7,951 nucleotides of DNA, taken from positions 1 through 7,951 of the forward strand of contig QMPN01000136.1 of NCBI GenBank assembly GCA_003648575.1, in the 5' to 3' direction. The stretch comes from Bacteroidota bacterium. Its GTDB lineage: Bacteria > Bacteroidota > Bacteroidia > Bacteroidales > B18-G4. Position 1 is the first letter of the stretch. Each line of letters starts with the position of its first letter. Positions 1-6,196 of this stretch are shown piece by piece. Below the pieces are notes generated by a model. The model ran no database searches, had not been told where the DNA came from, and worked only from the letters and a program-made list of their open reading frames with translations. Both the position numbers and the translations under genes were made by a program.

Positions 1-341
1 ATTCAGATCAACATCATCCTTATAGGTTAAAGGTTGATAAAATTCTTCCTGGTCAGTCCTGTGTGACCATTCAACTTTCCTATTTCACTTCTTTTACTTT
101 CTTCTTTGCATAAATTTTCTTTAGATATTTAGAGTTTTATCCCCCTATGGGCTACAGAGTATAAAGCAAAAAACCCCGCCTTTAAGGTGGGGGTTTTTAT
201 TTGTACCCTCATGGAGACTTACCCGAATGTCTATACTAACATCAGGTTTACCTTGTCGGAGAGTGGCGTATTCGATGAGCTGTAGCACGATATCAACACT
301 AGCAATCCGGAAAGCTATCATGAATCAGATTTTTACAAACC
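1..341. other. Region without an intact gene; possible gene debris
   Basis: No complete gene is visible here. On the minus strand, an open frame covering about bases 1-78 reads like protein (it contains EWSHRTDQEEFYQPLTYKDD) and runs off the left edge. Upstream it meets stop codons with no start, so it may be a decayed or frameshifted 5' end. On the plus strand, a frame from an ATG at 211 to a TAA at 343-345 gives a plausible polar peptide (it includes FTLSESGVFDEL) but has a TAG at 283-285. Neither frame was assigned to a family. Together they suggest remnants of older genes on both sides of the terminator at 169-198. The call is weak because both frames are short. Confidence 0.3.
169..198. 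terminator. Bidirectional Rho-independent terminator
   Basis: A G+C-rich inverted repeat has arms AAAAACCCCGCCTT and AAGGTGGGGGTTTTT. The stem contains one G-T wobble and one bulged G, and the loop is very short. It is flanked by a T run on the plus strand (194-198) and an A run (168-173) that becomes a T run on the minus strand, so it can act in both directions. On the minus strand it lies about 145 bases beyond the stop of the LytTR gene and is that transcript's likely end. Confidence 0.8.
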
Positions 342-674
342 CTAAACAAAGTCAATATTCAGGTTTGCAATGCTGATGAAGAGGTTTTTGTTCCTTCTTT
401 TGGCGATTGGGATCTCAATGTTATCTTTAAGGATAAGCTTCCGCTGCCCCCGTATCCCTGTGATGTGATTGAGGTTGATCAGGTAGGAATGATGTATTCG
501 ACAAAAACTGCGCTTCGACAGCGCCGATTCAATTTCCTTCAACAAGCGTGATGTAAGGATCGACCTGTCCTTGCCAATAAATATCTCTGTATACCTGCCG
601 TCTGCTTTGCAATAAAGGATGTCCTCCTGTTCAATGACAGTGACATCCTTGAATCCTCGAATTGCTATTTTCAT
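342..674 (-). CDS. Orphan LytTR-family DNA-binding transcriptional regulator
   Basis: A 110-residue protein that is almost entirely one LytTR DNA-binding domain. Visible hallmarks are the N-terminal strand IAIRGFKDVTVIEQEDILYCKADGRYTEIF (residues about 3-32, split here as IAIRGFKD and ILYCKADGRYTEIF), the central TSRLLKEIE helix, the CRIHHSYLINLNHI segment (about 59-72) and the closing PIAKRRNK stretch. There is no response-regulator receiver or membrane segment, so any sensing partner must be elsewhere. The ATG at 674 was chosen because AAGGA lies five bases upstream and the domain begins directly after it. The frame stays open to a TTG at 788, but the extra residues do not resemble the family. 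The stop is TAG, followed two codons later by an in-frame TAA. The gene lies 137 bases downstream of the peptidase gene on the same strand. Its targets are unknown. Confidence 0.85.
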   Translation of the reverse strand: MKIAIRGFKDVTVIEQEDILYCKADGRYTEIFIGKDRSILTSRLLKEIESALSKRSFCRIHHSYLINLNHITGIRGQRKLILKDNIEIPIAKRRNKNLFISIANLNIDFV

Positions 675-739
675 GGCCTTCCTTTTTACGGCAGTAAAAA
701 ATGGATTTCTGGATGCCGGCTTAGTACATCTATTAATTC

Positions 740-756
740 CCTTTTTACGAAAAAGG
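740..756 (-). promoter_or_regulatory. Small hairpin upstream of the LytTR gene, possible leader element
   Basis: A perfect 7-bp stem (CCTTTTT / AAAAAGG) with a 3-base loop sits between the peptidase stop and the LytTR start. The 10-mer CCTTTTTACG at 740-749 recurs at 681-690, where its complement overlaps the LytTR ribosome binding site. The upstream arm could therefore pair either locally or with the ribosome binding region. No T run follows, so it is a poor terminator. Function is inferred only from pairing. Confidence 0.3.
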
Positions 757-811
757 TAACCCCTGAATGACAGCTTTTTAACTGACAATTATACTACAAC
801 CAATCAGGGAT

Positions 812-2296
812 TCATGGATTCATGTAATAGGTCATGGCAAAGTTGTAAGCGTTCTCATACATGATCTTGTCCAGGGCCTGCTCCACAGATAAGCCCTGAA
901 GCAAATGGCCAATGTTATCCTGCAGGGGTATGATTTCCTCCAACACATTCCTAAAATCGATGAACTCCTCAGCCGTGATGAATGCATCTTCAGCATTGAT
1001 CATGCCATCGAAATCAGTACCAATGGCCAGCATATCCCAGATCCTTACTTTGGCGGGTTCAGCAAGCTACCCTGAATTCACCACCACATTGACTATTCCC
1101 AGGATGTTGTTCAGCATCTGCTGCGCCCAGAACTTCTGCAGTTCGATGCTCCTCTTCTTAATTTCTTTCTTCTTGAATTTTTCATCATAGTCATCCATCA
1201 CTGCCTTTCCGGAGAGTATCCGCTCATCGAAATTCAAACCCATGATGCCATTGGAATTAAATATGTGGATGATCTCATCATCGCATAAGTTGATGCTCCA
1301 GTTGTTGAAAATTCCTGAACTCTTATACTTCTCATCAGAATCCGGCACTCTTGCGGCATCCTCCATAGTTTCATGACCCGAATACCCGGTATGGCTCACC
1401 ACAATAGGGATCTTATCTGCATCCCCCTTCCTTTCATTGAAGGCACTGATCTTGTCGTAATACTCACTGCGGGCTTTGATACTCATGTGCTTGGTATCGA
1501 TAAGGATCCGTTGCCCATTTCCTTCATAATCACCTATCCCCAGCAAACAATCGATCAGCATGCGCCCTTTATCATTCAGTTCATCATCCAGGTGAAGGGT
1601 CTGATCCAGCATTTTTGCAGCGATACCCGGGAAACTCCTGGCATGTCCGCAAAATCCATTGTTGAAGTGATGCGACAGGGAGACAAAGAAGGGAGGGTGA
1701 TCCCATGTCTTGATTGCTTCAATATGGCTGAGGGTCTGGTCCAGGTTGAAATTCTCATTATCGATCATCTCTGCATCTGCAGCGACGAACGACTGCGCCC
1801 CCTCAACCGTCATGATCACGCCAATGGTATTCTCCGAATTCAAGATGACATCTATATCGTCGCCAGGCTTAATAATGATATATCTGTAAACCTCTCCATC
1901 CACATCGTGAGGCATACTATCCTCCTCATTCAGGTAGTGATATTCTTTGAAGAAAAAATCATAGTAACGAAATTCATCACTTTGAACCTCATTCACAAAC
2001 TGTATAGGCAGTTTGGAGATAATCCTTGCCAGCAAATCGGCAACATTTCCCTCCCCGAAGACCTTTGGGTTGAACCAGCCCTGCTCGATAGGATAGATGG
2101 ATACAAAGGCAAGCTTCACACCTCCCCTGGCCATGGTCCTGAAATCGGACTGTGTATATTCAGGGAAGGCGCTTTTGCGTTGCTTTACTTTGGGACGATC
2201 TTCATCCCAGACATTCTCATTTTTCTTCTTGCCAACGTAGTCATATGCAAAGGGGTGCAGACTGGGATGGCAATGTATGTCAGCGAATTTAGACAT
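812..2296 (-). pseudogene. M19 (membrane dipeptidase-like) metallopeptidase interrupted by an in-frame TAG
   Basis: A 494-codon reading frame of the Bacteroidota branch of peptidase family M19, a zinc amidohydrolase-fold group that cleaves dipeptides. Visible candidate metal ligands are H8 and H10 in DIHCHP, E165 in MTVEGAQSF, H270 in DTKHMS and H302 in VVSHTG. FVSLSHHFNNGFCGHARS (204-221) is typical of the family. The conserved IGTDFDG motif (425-431) lies beyond a TAG at codon 410 (1067-1069). Twelve sense codons separate the TAG from the next ATG, and the frame then continues undisturbed to a TGA at 812-814. The interruption is therefore a single nonsense codon, not a frameshift. A stopped product lacks D428 and the last 84 codons and is probably inactive. 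There is no signal peptide, so the protein would be cytoplasmic. A recent null mutation, a base error or stop readthrough are all possible. The family call is firm; pseudogene status is not. Confidence 0.8.
1067..1069 (-). other. In-frame amber (TAG) codon inside the M19 gene
   Basis: The codon follows VVVNSG and precedes LAEPAKVRIWDM in the same frame. Downstream residues keep the family's conserved GTDFDG motif. A single C-to-T change from CAG (Gln) would explain it. The stretch appears to be a variable linker before the final conserved strand. Confidence 0.85.
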
Positions 2297-2304
2297 GATA
2301 ATAT

Positions 2305-2430
2305 GGTATTAGGTACAGGGTACCAGGTACCGGGTACCGGGAGTATGATATTCGATACTTGATATTCGAGATTCGAGACTTGAGACTTAATAATCGGTCT
2401 TCGTTTTTCGATTCTCGATTTTCGATCTTC
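2305..2430. repeat. Degenerate 7-bp tandem array filling the intergenic gap
   Basis: Eighteen consecutive heptamers keep one phase, most starting with G. The word changes along the array: GGTACCG at 2326 and 2333, GATATTC at 2347 and 2361, GAGACTT at 2375 and 2382, then GATTCTC at 2410 and GATTTTC at 2417. The right part resembles the reverse complement of the left part (both contain TCGAGAnTCGA on one strand or the other), so a loose fold-back is possible. It fills nearly the whole gap between the M19 start (2296) and the stop of the secreted-protein gene (2450). No terminator or promoter was recognised in the gap. Confidence 0.8.
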
Positions 2431-2449
2431 AAAGTTATGCTGGTTCTAC

Positions 2450-4279
2450 TTATTCTACCAGCATCTTCCTTGTCTGGGTATCGGTTCCTGTTCTCAACTG
2501 GTAGAAATAAATGCCCTTTGTCACAGTGGAAGCGTCCCAGTTCAGCTCATAATCTCCGGGACCAAATGCCGCATCTGCAAGCACAGCAACTTCTCTACCG
2601 AGTTGGTCATAAACAATGAGGGTAATATCGGTAGTTTCTGTAACCCCAAATGGAATTACGGTATGGCTGCTAAAGGGATTTGGGAAATTTTGTCCTAGGG
2701 AGACCTTCTTATTCTCATCGTATAGGTCATCAACACCGACATTTCGGCTAGGACAGATATTATCGATCGTAAACTCCTGCCCACCAATAACCAGCTCAGT
2801 AATTATACCATCACTATATTGGATCGTAGCCTGGTTATAGGCTCCCATATTTGTAATACTCATGGCAAACCCGGCAGGTAGTACTGCAGCCGATATTTCA
2901 CCAACAAAAAGTGGGTGTCCGTTTACGCCAATATTTTCATTACCTCCAAAGTCTGAATAATCAAAAGTAATCCATGTTGATGCTGGATATGTCGGCACCT
3001 CAAACCTCAAATTAATGTTGCTAGTCCACATGGCTTGTCCTGTTCCATAGGTAGGATCGCCATCGATTACATGGCAGTTACCAAAGGTTCCACCTCCGCC
3101 GACCCATTCGAACCATTCTACAAATACTGGTATATCATTCTCTTCAAAGATCATTGAACCCATTGGATCAAAACCATCGCCAAATGTTGCTCCCATGGCC
3201 AGGTATTCAAAGTCAACACAATCACCCGGATCATCCACATAACCGGCACAAATATTATCGATTGCATATTCCTGTCCGCCAAACTGGAAAGATGTAATGA
3301 CCGCATTTCCTGAGATCACACAATGTTTGTATGTTCCCATATCGGTGATCCCCAGGGTAAATTGTGGTGGAAGCATCCAGTCTTCGATCTCACCAACAAA
3401 GTTTGGTTGTCCGTTCAGGGAAAAGTTCTCTTCACCTCCCCCGTCGTAGAAATCAAATGACACCCAGTTTACCGTATACGTATAATTGGTAAAGTCGAAT
3501 TTCAGGTTAATGTTGCTGGTCCACATGGCCTGACCTGTATTGAAATAGGATGTACCATCAATGACCTGGCAGTTGCCAAAAGTTCCGCCGCCACCAAGCC
3601 AGTCGAAATATTCCACACTCACATCGATTCCATTCTCAGTCAGGATCACCTCACCCTGGAGGTTAAAGCCATTGCCGTATTCCTGTCCCATTGGCAGTGT
3701 TTCAAATTCAACGCATGGACCGGTGTCCTCTACCAGCATGGCGCAGATATTATCCAGCTGGAATTCCTGTCCGCCCACGATCAATTTGGTGACAGGGCCG
3801 TATAGCGTAGCCTTCATATATGTTCCCATGTTGGTAATCACCATTGAAATTCCCGGTGGCATAGGGGCCATATCCAGTTCCCCGGCAAAAATGGGCTCCC
3901 CGTTTACAGATATGTTCTCATTGCCACCAAAATCTGCATAATCGAACGACACCCTGTTGGGCACATAACCGATACCGGTAAAATCAAAGCCCAGGTTGAT
4001 ATTGTTGGTCCACATCGAATTCATGGTTCCGAATACGCTTGTTCCATCCATTACATTCGCTGTTCCAAACATTCCCCCTCCACCGGTCCATTCAAAATAC
4101 TCAACCGAAACAGGAATATCACTCTGTGTAAAGATCACCTCCCCCTGAGCGTTGATCCCGTTACCGTAGTTGGTTCCAAGTGTCAGGGTTTCAAAATCGA
4201 CACAGTTTTGGTTCTGTGAAAAAGCAAGGACAGGCATAATCAACATCATGCCAAATAAAAATCTTAGTCTTAGTTTCAT
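2450..4279 (-). CDS. Secreted three-repeat protein with T9SS type A sorting domain
   Basis: A 609-residue exported protein of unknown function. Residues 1-21 form a signal peptide (basic MKLRLR, a hydrophobic core, then AFS before QNQN). Three homologous repeats of about 160 residues follow at 26-188, 189-353 and 354-511. Each opens with CVxFE, contains an EYF/WF-x-W-x-GGGG-x-FG turn, a MWTxNINLxF segment and a GGNEN/GGEEN loop, and closes with GGQEF/Y-x-x-DNIC. The paired cysteines near both ends of each repeat suggest disulphides. Residues about 526-609 are a por-secretion (type A) sorting domain, with NFPNPF, VYDQLGREV, KGIYFYQL and a basic end. The type IX system should carry the protein across the outer membrane and remove this tail. 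The repeats look like all-beta modules for binding or adhesion, which is inference. Start chosen for the signal peptide. A candidate promoter lies at 4328-4359. Confidence 0.88.
   Translation of the reverse strand: MKLRLRFLFGMMLIMPVLAFSQNQNCVDFETLTLGTNYGNGINAQGEVIFTQSDIPVSVEYFEWTGGGGMFGTANVMDGTSVFGTMNSMWTNNINLGFDFTGIGYVPNRVSFDYADFGGNENISVNGEPIFAGELDMAPMPPGISMVITNMGTYMKATLYGPVTKLIVGGQEFQLDNICAMLVEDTGPCVEFETLPMGQEYGNGFNLQGEVILTENGIDVSVEYFDWLGGGGTFGNCQVIDGTSYFNTGQAMWTSNINLKFDFTNYTYTVNWVSFDFYDGGGEENFSLNGQPNFVGEIEDWMLPPQFTLGITDMGTYKHCVISGNAVITSFQFGGQEYAIDNICAGYVDDPGDCVDFEYLAMGATFGDGFDPMGSMIFEENDIPVFVEWFEWVGGGGTFGNCHVIDGDPTYGTGQAMWTSNINLRFEVPTYPASTWITFDYSDFGGNENIGVNGHPLFVGEISAAVLPAGFAMSITNMGAYNQATIQYSDGIITELVIGGQEFTIDNICPSRNVGVDDLYDENKKVSLGQNFPNPFSSHTVIPFGVTETTDITLIVYDQLGREVAVLADAAFGPGDYELNWDASTVTKGIYFYQLRTGTDTQTRKMLVE
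2747..4204 (-). repeat. Three tandem homologous coding repeats of about 160 codons
   Basis: Repeat 1 spans 4204-3716, repeat 2 spans 3715-3221 and repeat 3 spans 3220-2747, read on the minus strand. They are clearly related but diverged in protein sequence. The GGGG-x-FG, MWTxNINL and DNIC signatures occur at matching positions. This indicates old internal duplication rather than a recent copy or an assembly artefact. Confidence 0.85.
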
Positions 4280-4327
4280 AATAATCTGGTTTAATTATTA
4301 ATTTGGTTTTGAATTAATTGCGAGTCA

Positions 4328-4359
4328 CTAATATACGAATAAAATAGATGTCTTGCAAG
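4328..4359 (-). promoter_or_regulatory. Candidate promoter for the secreted-protein gene
   Basis: On the minus strand, CTTG (4359-4356) lies 20 bases before TATATTAG (4335-4328). The second element has one mismatch to the Bacteroidota TAnnTTTG element. The position, about 50 bases before the start codon, suits a promoter. The match is imperfect. Confidence 0.35.
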
Positions 4360-4391
4360 TTGAGTAGTTTTTGAGAGGAGCAGGAGTTATT

Positions 4392-4461
4392 TGGATACTG
4401 GATGCTGGATACTGGATGCAGCCTACTGCCTACTGTTTACTGCCTACTGTCTACTGTTAAA
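4392..4461. repeat. 7-bp tandem array in the divergent intergenic region
   Basis: Nine clear heptamers and one decayed one share a phase. The first four alternate TGGATAC (4392, 4406) and TGGATGC (4399, 4413). The later ones are TGCCTAC (4427, 4441) with variants TGTTTAC (4434) and TGTCTAC (4448). The array lies between the diverging promoters of the secreted-protein gene and rpsT and contains no recognised gene. Confidence 0.85.
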
Positions 4462-4496
4462 GGGCAGCAAGGATTCAGAAATATTTATTTCATTTC

Positions 4497-4527
4497 TTTG
4501 GTAGAAATAAAATTAGTTTTATCTTTG
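4497..4527 (+). promoter_or_regulatory. Bacteroidota-type promoter of rpsT
   Basis: TTTG at 4497-4500 and TATCTTTG at 4520-4527 are separated by exactly 19 bases. This matches the -33 TTTG and -7 TAnnTTTG elements known for the primary sigma factor of Bacteroides and relatives. It predicts a transcript start a few bases after 4527 and a leader of about 35 bases before the rpsT ATG. Confidence 0.85.
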
Positions 4528-4568
4528 CACCCCCAAAATGAGGGATTAACAAAAAAGAAACAAAGAAG

Positions 4569-4820
4569 ATGGCTAATCACAAATCAGCTTTAAAGAGGAT
4601 CAGGCAAACCGAAAAAAGAAGGGTCCACAACCGTTATTATGGCAAGTCCATGAGAAACGCAGTAAGGAAATTCAGGACCATGGACGATAAAAAAACAGCC
4701 GAAGAACAACTTCCGGGCATCCTGTCGTTGATTGACAATCTCAGCAAGAAGTCAATTATTCATAAGAATAAAGCTGCCAATCTCAAATCAAAATTAACAA
4801 AACACGTCAATTCAATGTAA
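4569..4820 (+). CDS. rpsT: 30S ribosomal protein S20
   Basis: An 83-residue, very basic protein that matches S20 over its full length. It starts [18 protein letters not shown], continues with RNRYY-like [15 protein letters not shown], and ends in the helical [21 protein letters not shown] segment. S20 binds 16S rRNA early in assembly of the 30S subunit. Translation starts at the ATG at 4569 after an A-rich leader with only a weak purine-rich ribosome binding site, which is normal in this phylum. The gene has its own strong promoter upstream and a strong terminator downstream, so it is probably transcribed mainly alone. The length is ordinary for the family. Confidence 0.97.
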   Translation: MANHKSALKRIRQTEKRRVHNRYYGKSMRNAVRKFRTMDDKKTAEEQLPGILSLIDNLSKKSIIHKNKAANLKSKLTKHVNSM

Positions 4821-4839
4821 TTGATCTGATAAGATATTG

Positions 4840-4880
4840 AAAAGTCCCATCTGTTTCAGGTGGGACTTTTTTTGTTTTTG
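4840..4880 (+). terminator. Rho-independent terminator of rpsT
   Basis: Arms AAAAGTCCCATCTG (4840-4853) and CAGGTGGGACTTTT (4857-4870) form a 14-bp stem with one wobble pair and a TTT loop. A T-rich tail follows to about 4879. It starts 20 bases after the rpsT stop codon. Confidence 0.92.
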
Positions 4881-4893
4881 GGTATTAATAGTC

Positions 4894-4899
4894 AGGAGG
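4894..4899 (+). promoter_or_regulatory. Strong Shine-Dalgarno sequence that fixes the radC start
   Basis: AGGAGG lies six bases before the ATG at 4906. Perfect Shine-Dalgarno sites are uncommon in Bacteroidota. It argues against the in-frame ATG at 4837, whose coding stretch would run through the terminator hairpin. Confidence 0.8.
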
Positions 4900-4905
4900 A
4901 CTACT

Positions 4906-5604
4906 ATGACTGACTATCACAAAAATATTCCAATCAGGCTCTGGGCAGAGGATGACCGTCCCAGGGAAAAGCTACAGATGAAGGGCAAGCGCGCCCTGAG
5001 CAATGCCGAACTTATTGCCATCCTTATCGGTACGGGTACCAAAGAGCACACGGCGGTAGAGTTGTCGAAACACATATTAAAAGCCGCCGGCGGCAAGCTT
5101 AAAGAGCTGTCGCGCCTATCTGTGGCTGACCTCATGAAAAACAAGGGTATTGGTGAAGCCAAGGCTGTGTCTCTTATCGCTGCATTGGAGCTGGCTAACC
5201 GTTCGGGGTCTGAACAAGGCCTGGCCCGGAAGAAGGTATCAAGCAGCAGGGATGTTTACGCTTTTTTCAAACCCTTACTACAGGATTCCAGCTATGAAGA
5301 ATTCTGGATCATGCTGTTGAACCGGGGAAACAAGATCATTAACAGCATCTGCATCAGCCAGGGAGGCCTTTCAGGCACCGTTGCCGACCCCAAGAAGATA
5401 TTCAAAACGGGCCTGGAACAATATGCAGCCTCTCTGATCCTTTGCCACAACCATCCTTCCGGCAACATCAAACCCAGTGAATCCGATATCCGCCTTACAC
5501 AAAAGCTAAAAAAGGCCGGGTCCTTCCTAGACCTGCCCGTAATCGACCACATCATCCTCGGTGATGACAGCTATTTTAGTTTTGCAGACGAGGGACTTTT
5601 ATGA
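4906..5604 (+). CDS. radC: RadC/YicR family JAB-domain protein (UPF0758)
   Basis: A 232-residue protein of normal RadC length. The N-terminal half (about 25-100) has the LSNAELIAILIGTGT segment and a helix-hairpin-helix-like KNKGIGEAKAVSLIAALEL. The C-terminal half is a JAB/MPN+ metalloprotease-fold domain with E131 or E132 in EEFWIMLLNRGN and the zinc motif H181-x-H183-x7-S191-x2-D194 (HNHPSGNIKPSESD), all ligands intact. The old DNA-repair assignment is not supported in E. coli, and the biochemical role is still uncertain. The start is set by the AGGAGG at 4894. Only 25 bases separate the rpsT terminator from the ATG and no promoter was found there, so expression may depend on readthrough. 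The TGA stop overlaps the first unit of the 8-bp array that follows. Confidence 0.94.
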   Translation: MTDYHKNIPIRLWAEDDRPREKLQMKGKRALSNAELIAILIGTGTKEHTAVELSKHILKAAGGKLKELSRLSVADLMKNKGIGEAKAVSLIAALELANRSGSEQGLARKKVSSSRDVYAFFKPLLQDSSYEEFWIMLLNRGNKIINSICISQGGLSGTVADPKKIFKTGLEQYAASLILCHNHPSGNIKPSESDIRLTQKLKKAGSFLDLPVIDHIILGDDSYFSFADEGLL

Positions 5605-5730
5605 GAGTACGTGAATACGTGAATACGAGAGTACGAGAGTACGAGAGTACGAGAATACGAGAGTACGAGAATACGAGAATACGAGAATACGAGAATACGA
5701 GAGTACGTGAGTACGTGAGTACGAGACAAC
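5603..5730 (+). repeat. 8-bp tandem array, about 15 copies, left flank of the four-helix-bundle gene
   Basis: Fifteen contiguous octamers fit G[A/T]GA[A/G]TAC from 5603 to 5722, followed by a decayed unit. Variation is limited to positions 2 and 5. The first unit begins inside the radC TGA stop. The frame from the ATG at 5601 stays open through the array and would give an 8-residue peptide repeat such as REYENTRI joined to the next protein. This is expected when an 8-bp unit (24 bp per three units) contains no stop, so it is probably not translated. Confidence 0.93.
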
Positions 5731-5744
5731 ATAACTTAATTATA

Positions 5745-6119
5745 ATGAATATGATAAAAACTCATAAGGACCTGGTTGTATATCAAATGGCATTTGAAAC
5801 GGCTATTACCATCTATGAATTAACTAAATCATTTCCAAGGGAAGAAATATATTCCCTTACTGACCAAATAAGAAGATCTTCCAGGTCTGTCTGCGCAAAT
5901 TTATCGGAAGCATATAGAAAGAGAATTTATCCGAAGTATTTTGTAGCCAAATTGAATGATTGTATTTCTGAAGCTGCTGAAACGCAAACATGGTTAGATT
6001 TTGCGTTGGAATTAAACTACATCGATACATCTAACCATAAAAATCTGTATAAATCATATGACAATATTATCGGAAAATTAGTCAATATGAGCCGAAAGCC
6101 GGAGAAGTGGTCATTTTGA
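5745..6119 (+). CDS. Four-helix-bundle protein (S23/IVP-type, TIGR02436-like)
   Basis: A 124-residue protein of the small four-helix-bundle family first noticed in 23S rRNA intervening sequences and related to the Avd proteins of diversity-generating retroelements. Hallmarks are an N-terminal THKDLVVYQMAFETAITIYEL, the central FPREEIYSLTDQIRRSSRSVCANLSEAY (about 30-57) and a third helix with KLNDCISEAAETQTWLDFA. Its molecular role is not established. The ATG at 5745 was preferred (5751 is also possible) because the family's N terminus begins there. The ATG at 5601 would add only the repeat-encoded peptide. No rRNA, reverse transcriptase or variable repeat is nearby. Sampled 60-base blocks are about 37% G+C, against about 50% in radC and the epimerase gene. 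It is flanked by inverted 8-bp arrays, suggesting an acquired unit. Confidence 0.85.
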   Translation: MNMIKTHKDLVVYQMAFETAITIYELTKSFPREEIYSLTDQIRRSSRSVCANLSEAYRKRIYPKYFVAKLNDCISEAAETQTWLDFALELNYIDTSNHKNLYKSYDNIIGKLVNMSRKPEKWSF

Positions 6120-6129
6120 TAATTTTCTC

Positions 6130-6185
6130 TGACTCCCGTATTCTCAAATTCTCGAATTCACTCAAAAAAAGTATCTTTGACTCCC
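6130..6185 (-). repeat. Degenerate 8-bp array in inverted orientation, right flank of the four-helix-bundle gene
   Basis: Seven octamers share a phase. TGACTCCC occurs at 6130 and again at 6178, exactly six units later. GTATTCTC at 6138 is the exact reverse complement of GAGAATAC, the main word of the left array, and AAATTCTC (6146) and GAATTCAC (6154) are close variants. It fills the gap between the TGA at 6119 and the epimerase start at 6197. Confidence 0.7.
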
Positions 6186-6196
6186 AAATCAAACGC

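Noticed and set aside
342..788. LytTR gene starting at the TTG at 788
   Set aside because: The extra 38 residues are basic and unlike the family, and a good ribosome binding site precedes the ATG at 674.
812..1033. Separate small gene starting at the ATG at 1033
   Set aside because: It is in the same frame as the M19 gene, twelve sense codons after the TAG, and carries that family's C-terminal motif, so it is the rest of one gene.
912..1190. Plus-strand open frame of 92 codons across the TAG site
   Set aside because: It is a shadow of the M19 gene; the conserved GTDFDG motif is on the opposite strand.
1373..2362. Long plus-strand open frame of 329 codons
   Set aside because: It lies antisense to the M19 gene, whose protein has clear family motifs. 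The antisense translation has no recognisable domain.
3561..3941. Plus-strand open frame of 126 codons
   Set aside because: It is antisense to the repeat region of the secreted protein and shows no family features.
4837..4905. radC starting at the ATG at 4837
   Set aside because: The extension is translated from the rpsT terminator hairpin and its T run; the AGGAGG site points to 4906.
5603..5730. CRISPR array
   Set aside because: Units are 8 bp and contiguous with no spacers, and no cas genes are present.
5603..6185. Diversity-generating retroelement, because of the Avd-like protein
   Set aside because: There is no reverse transcriptase, template repeat or variable repeat in the window.
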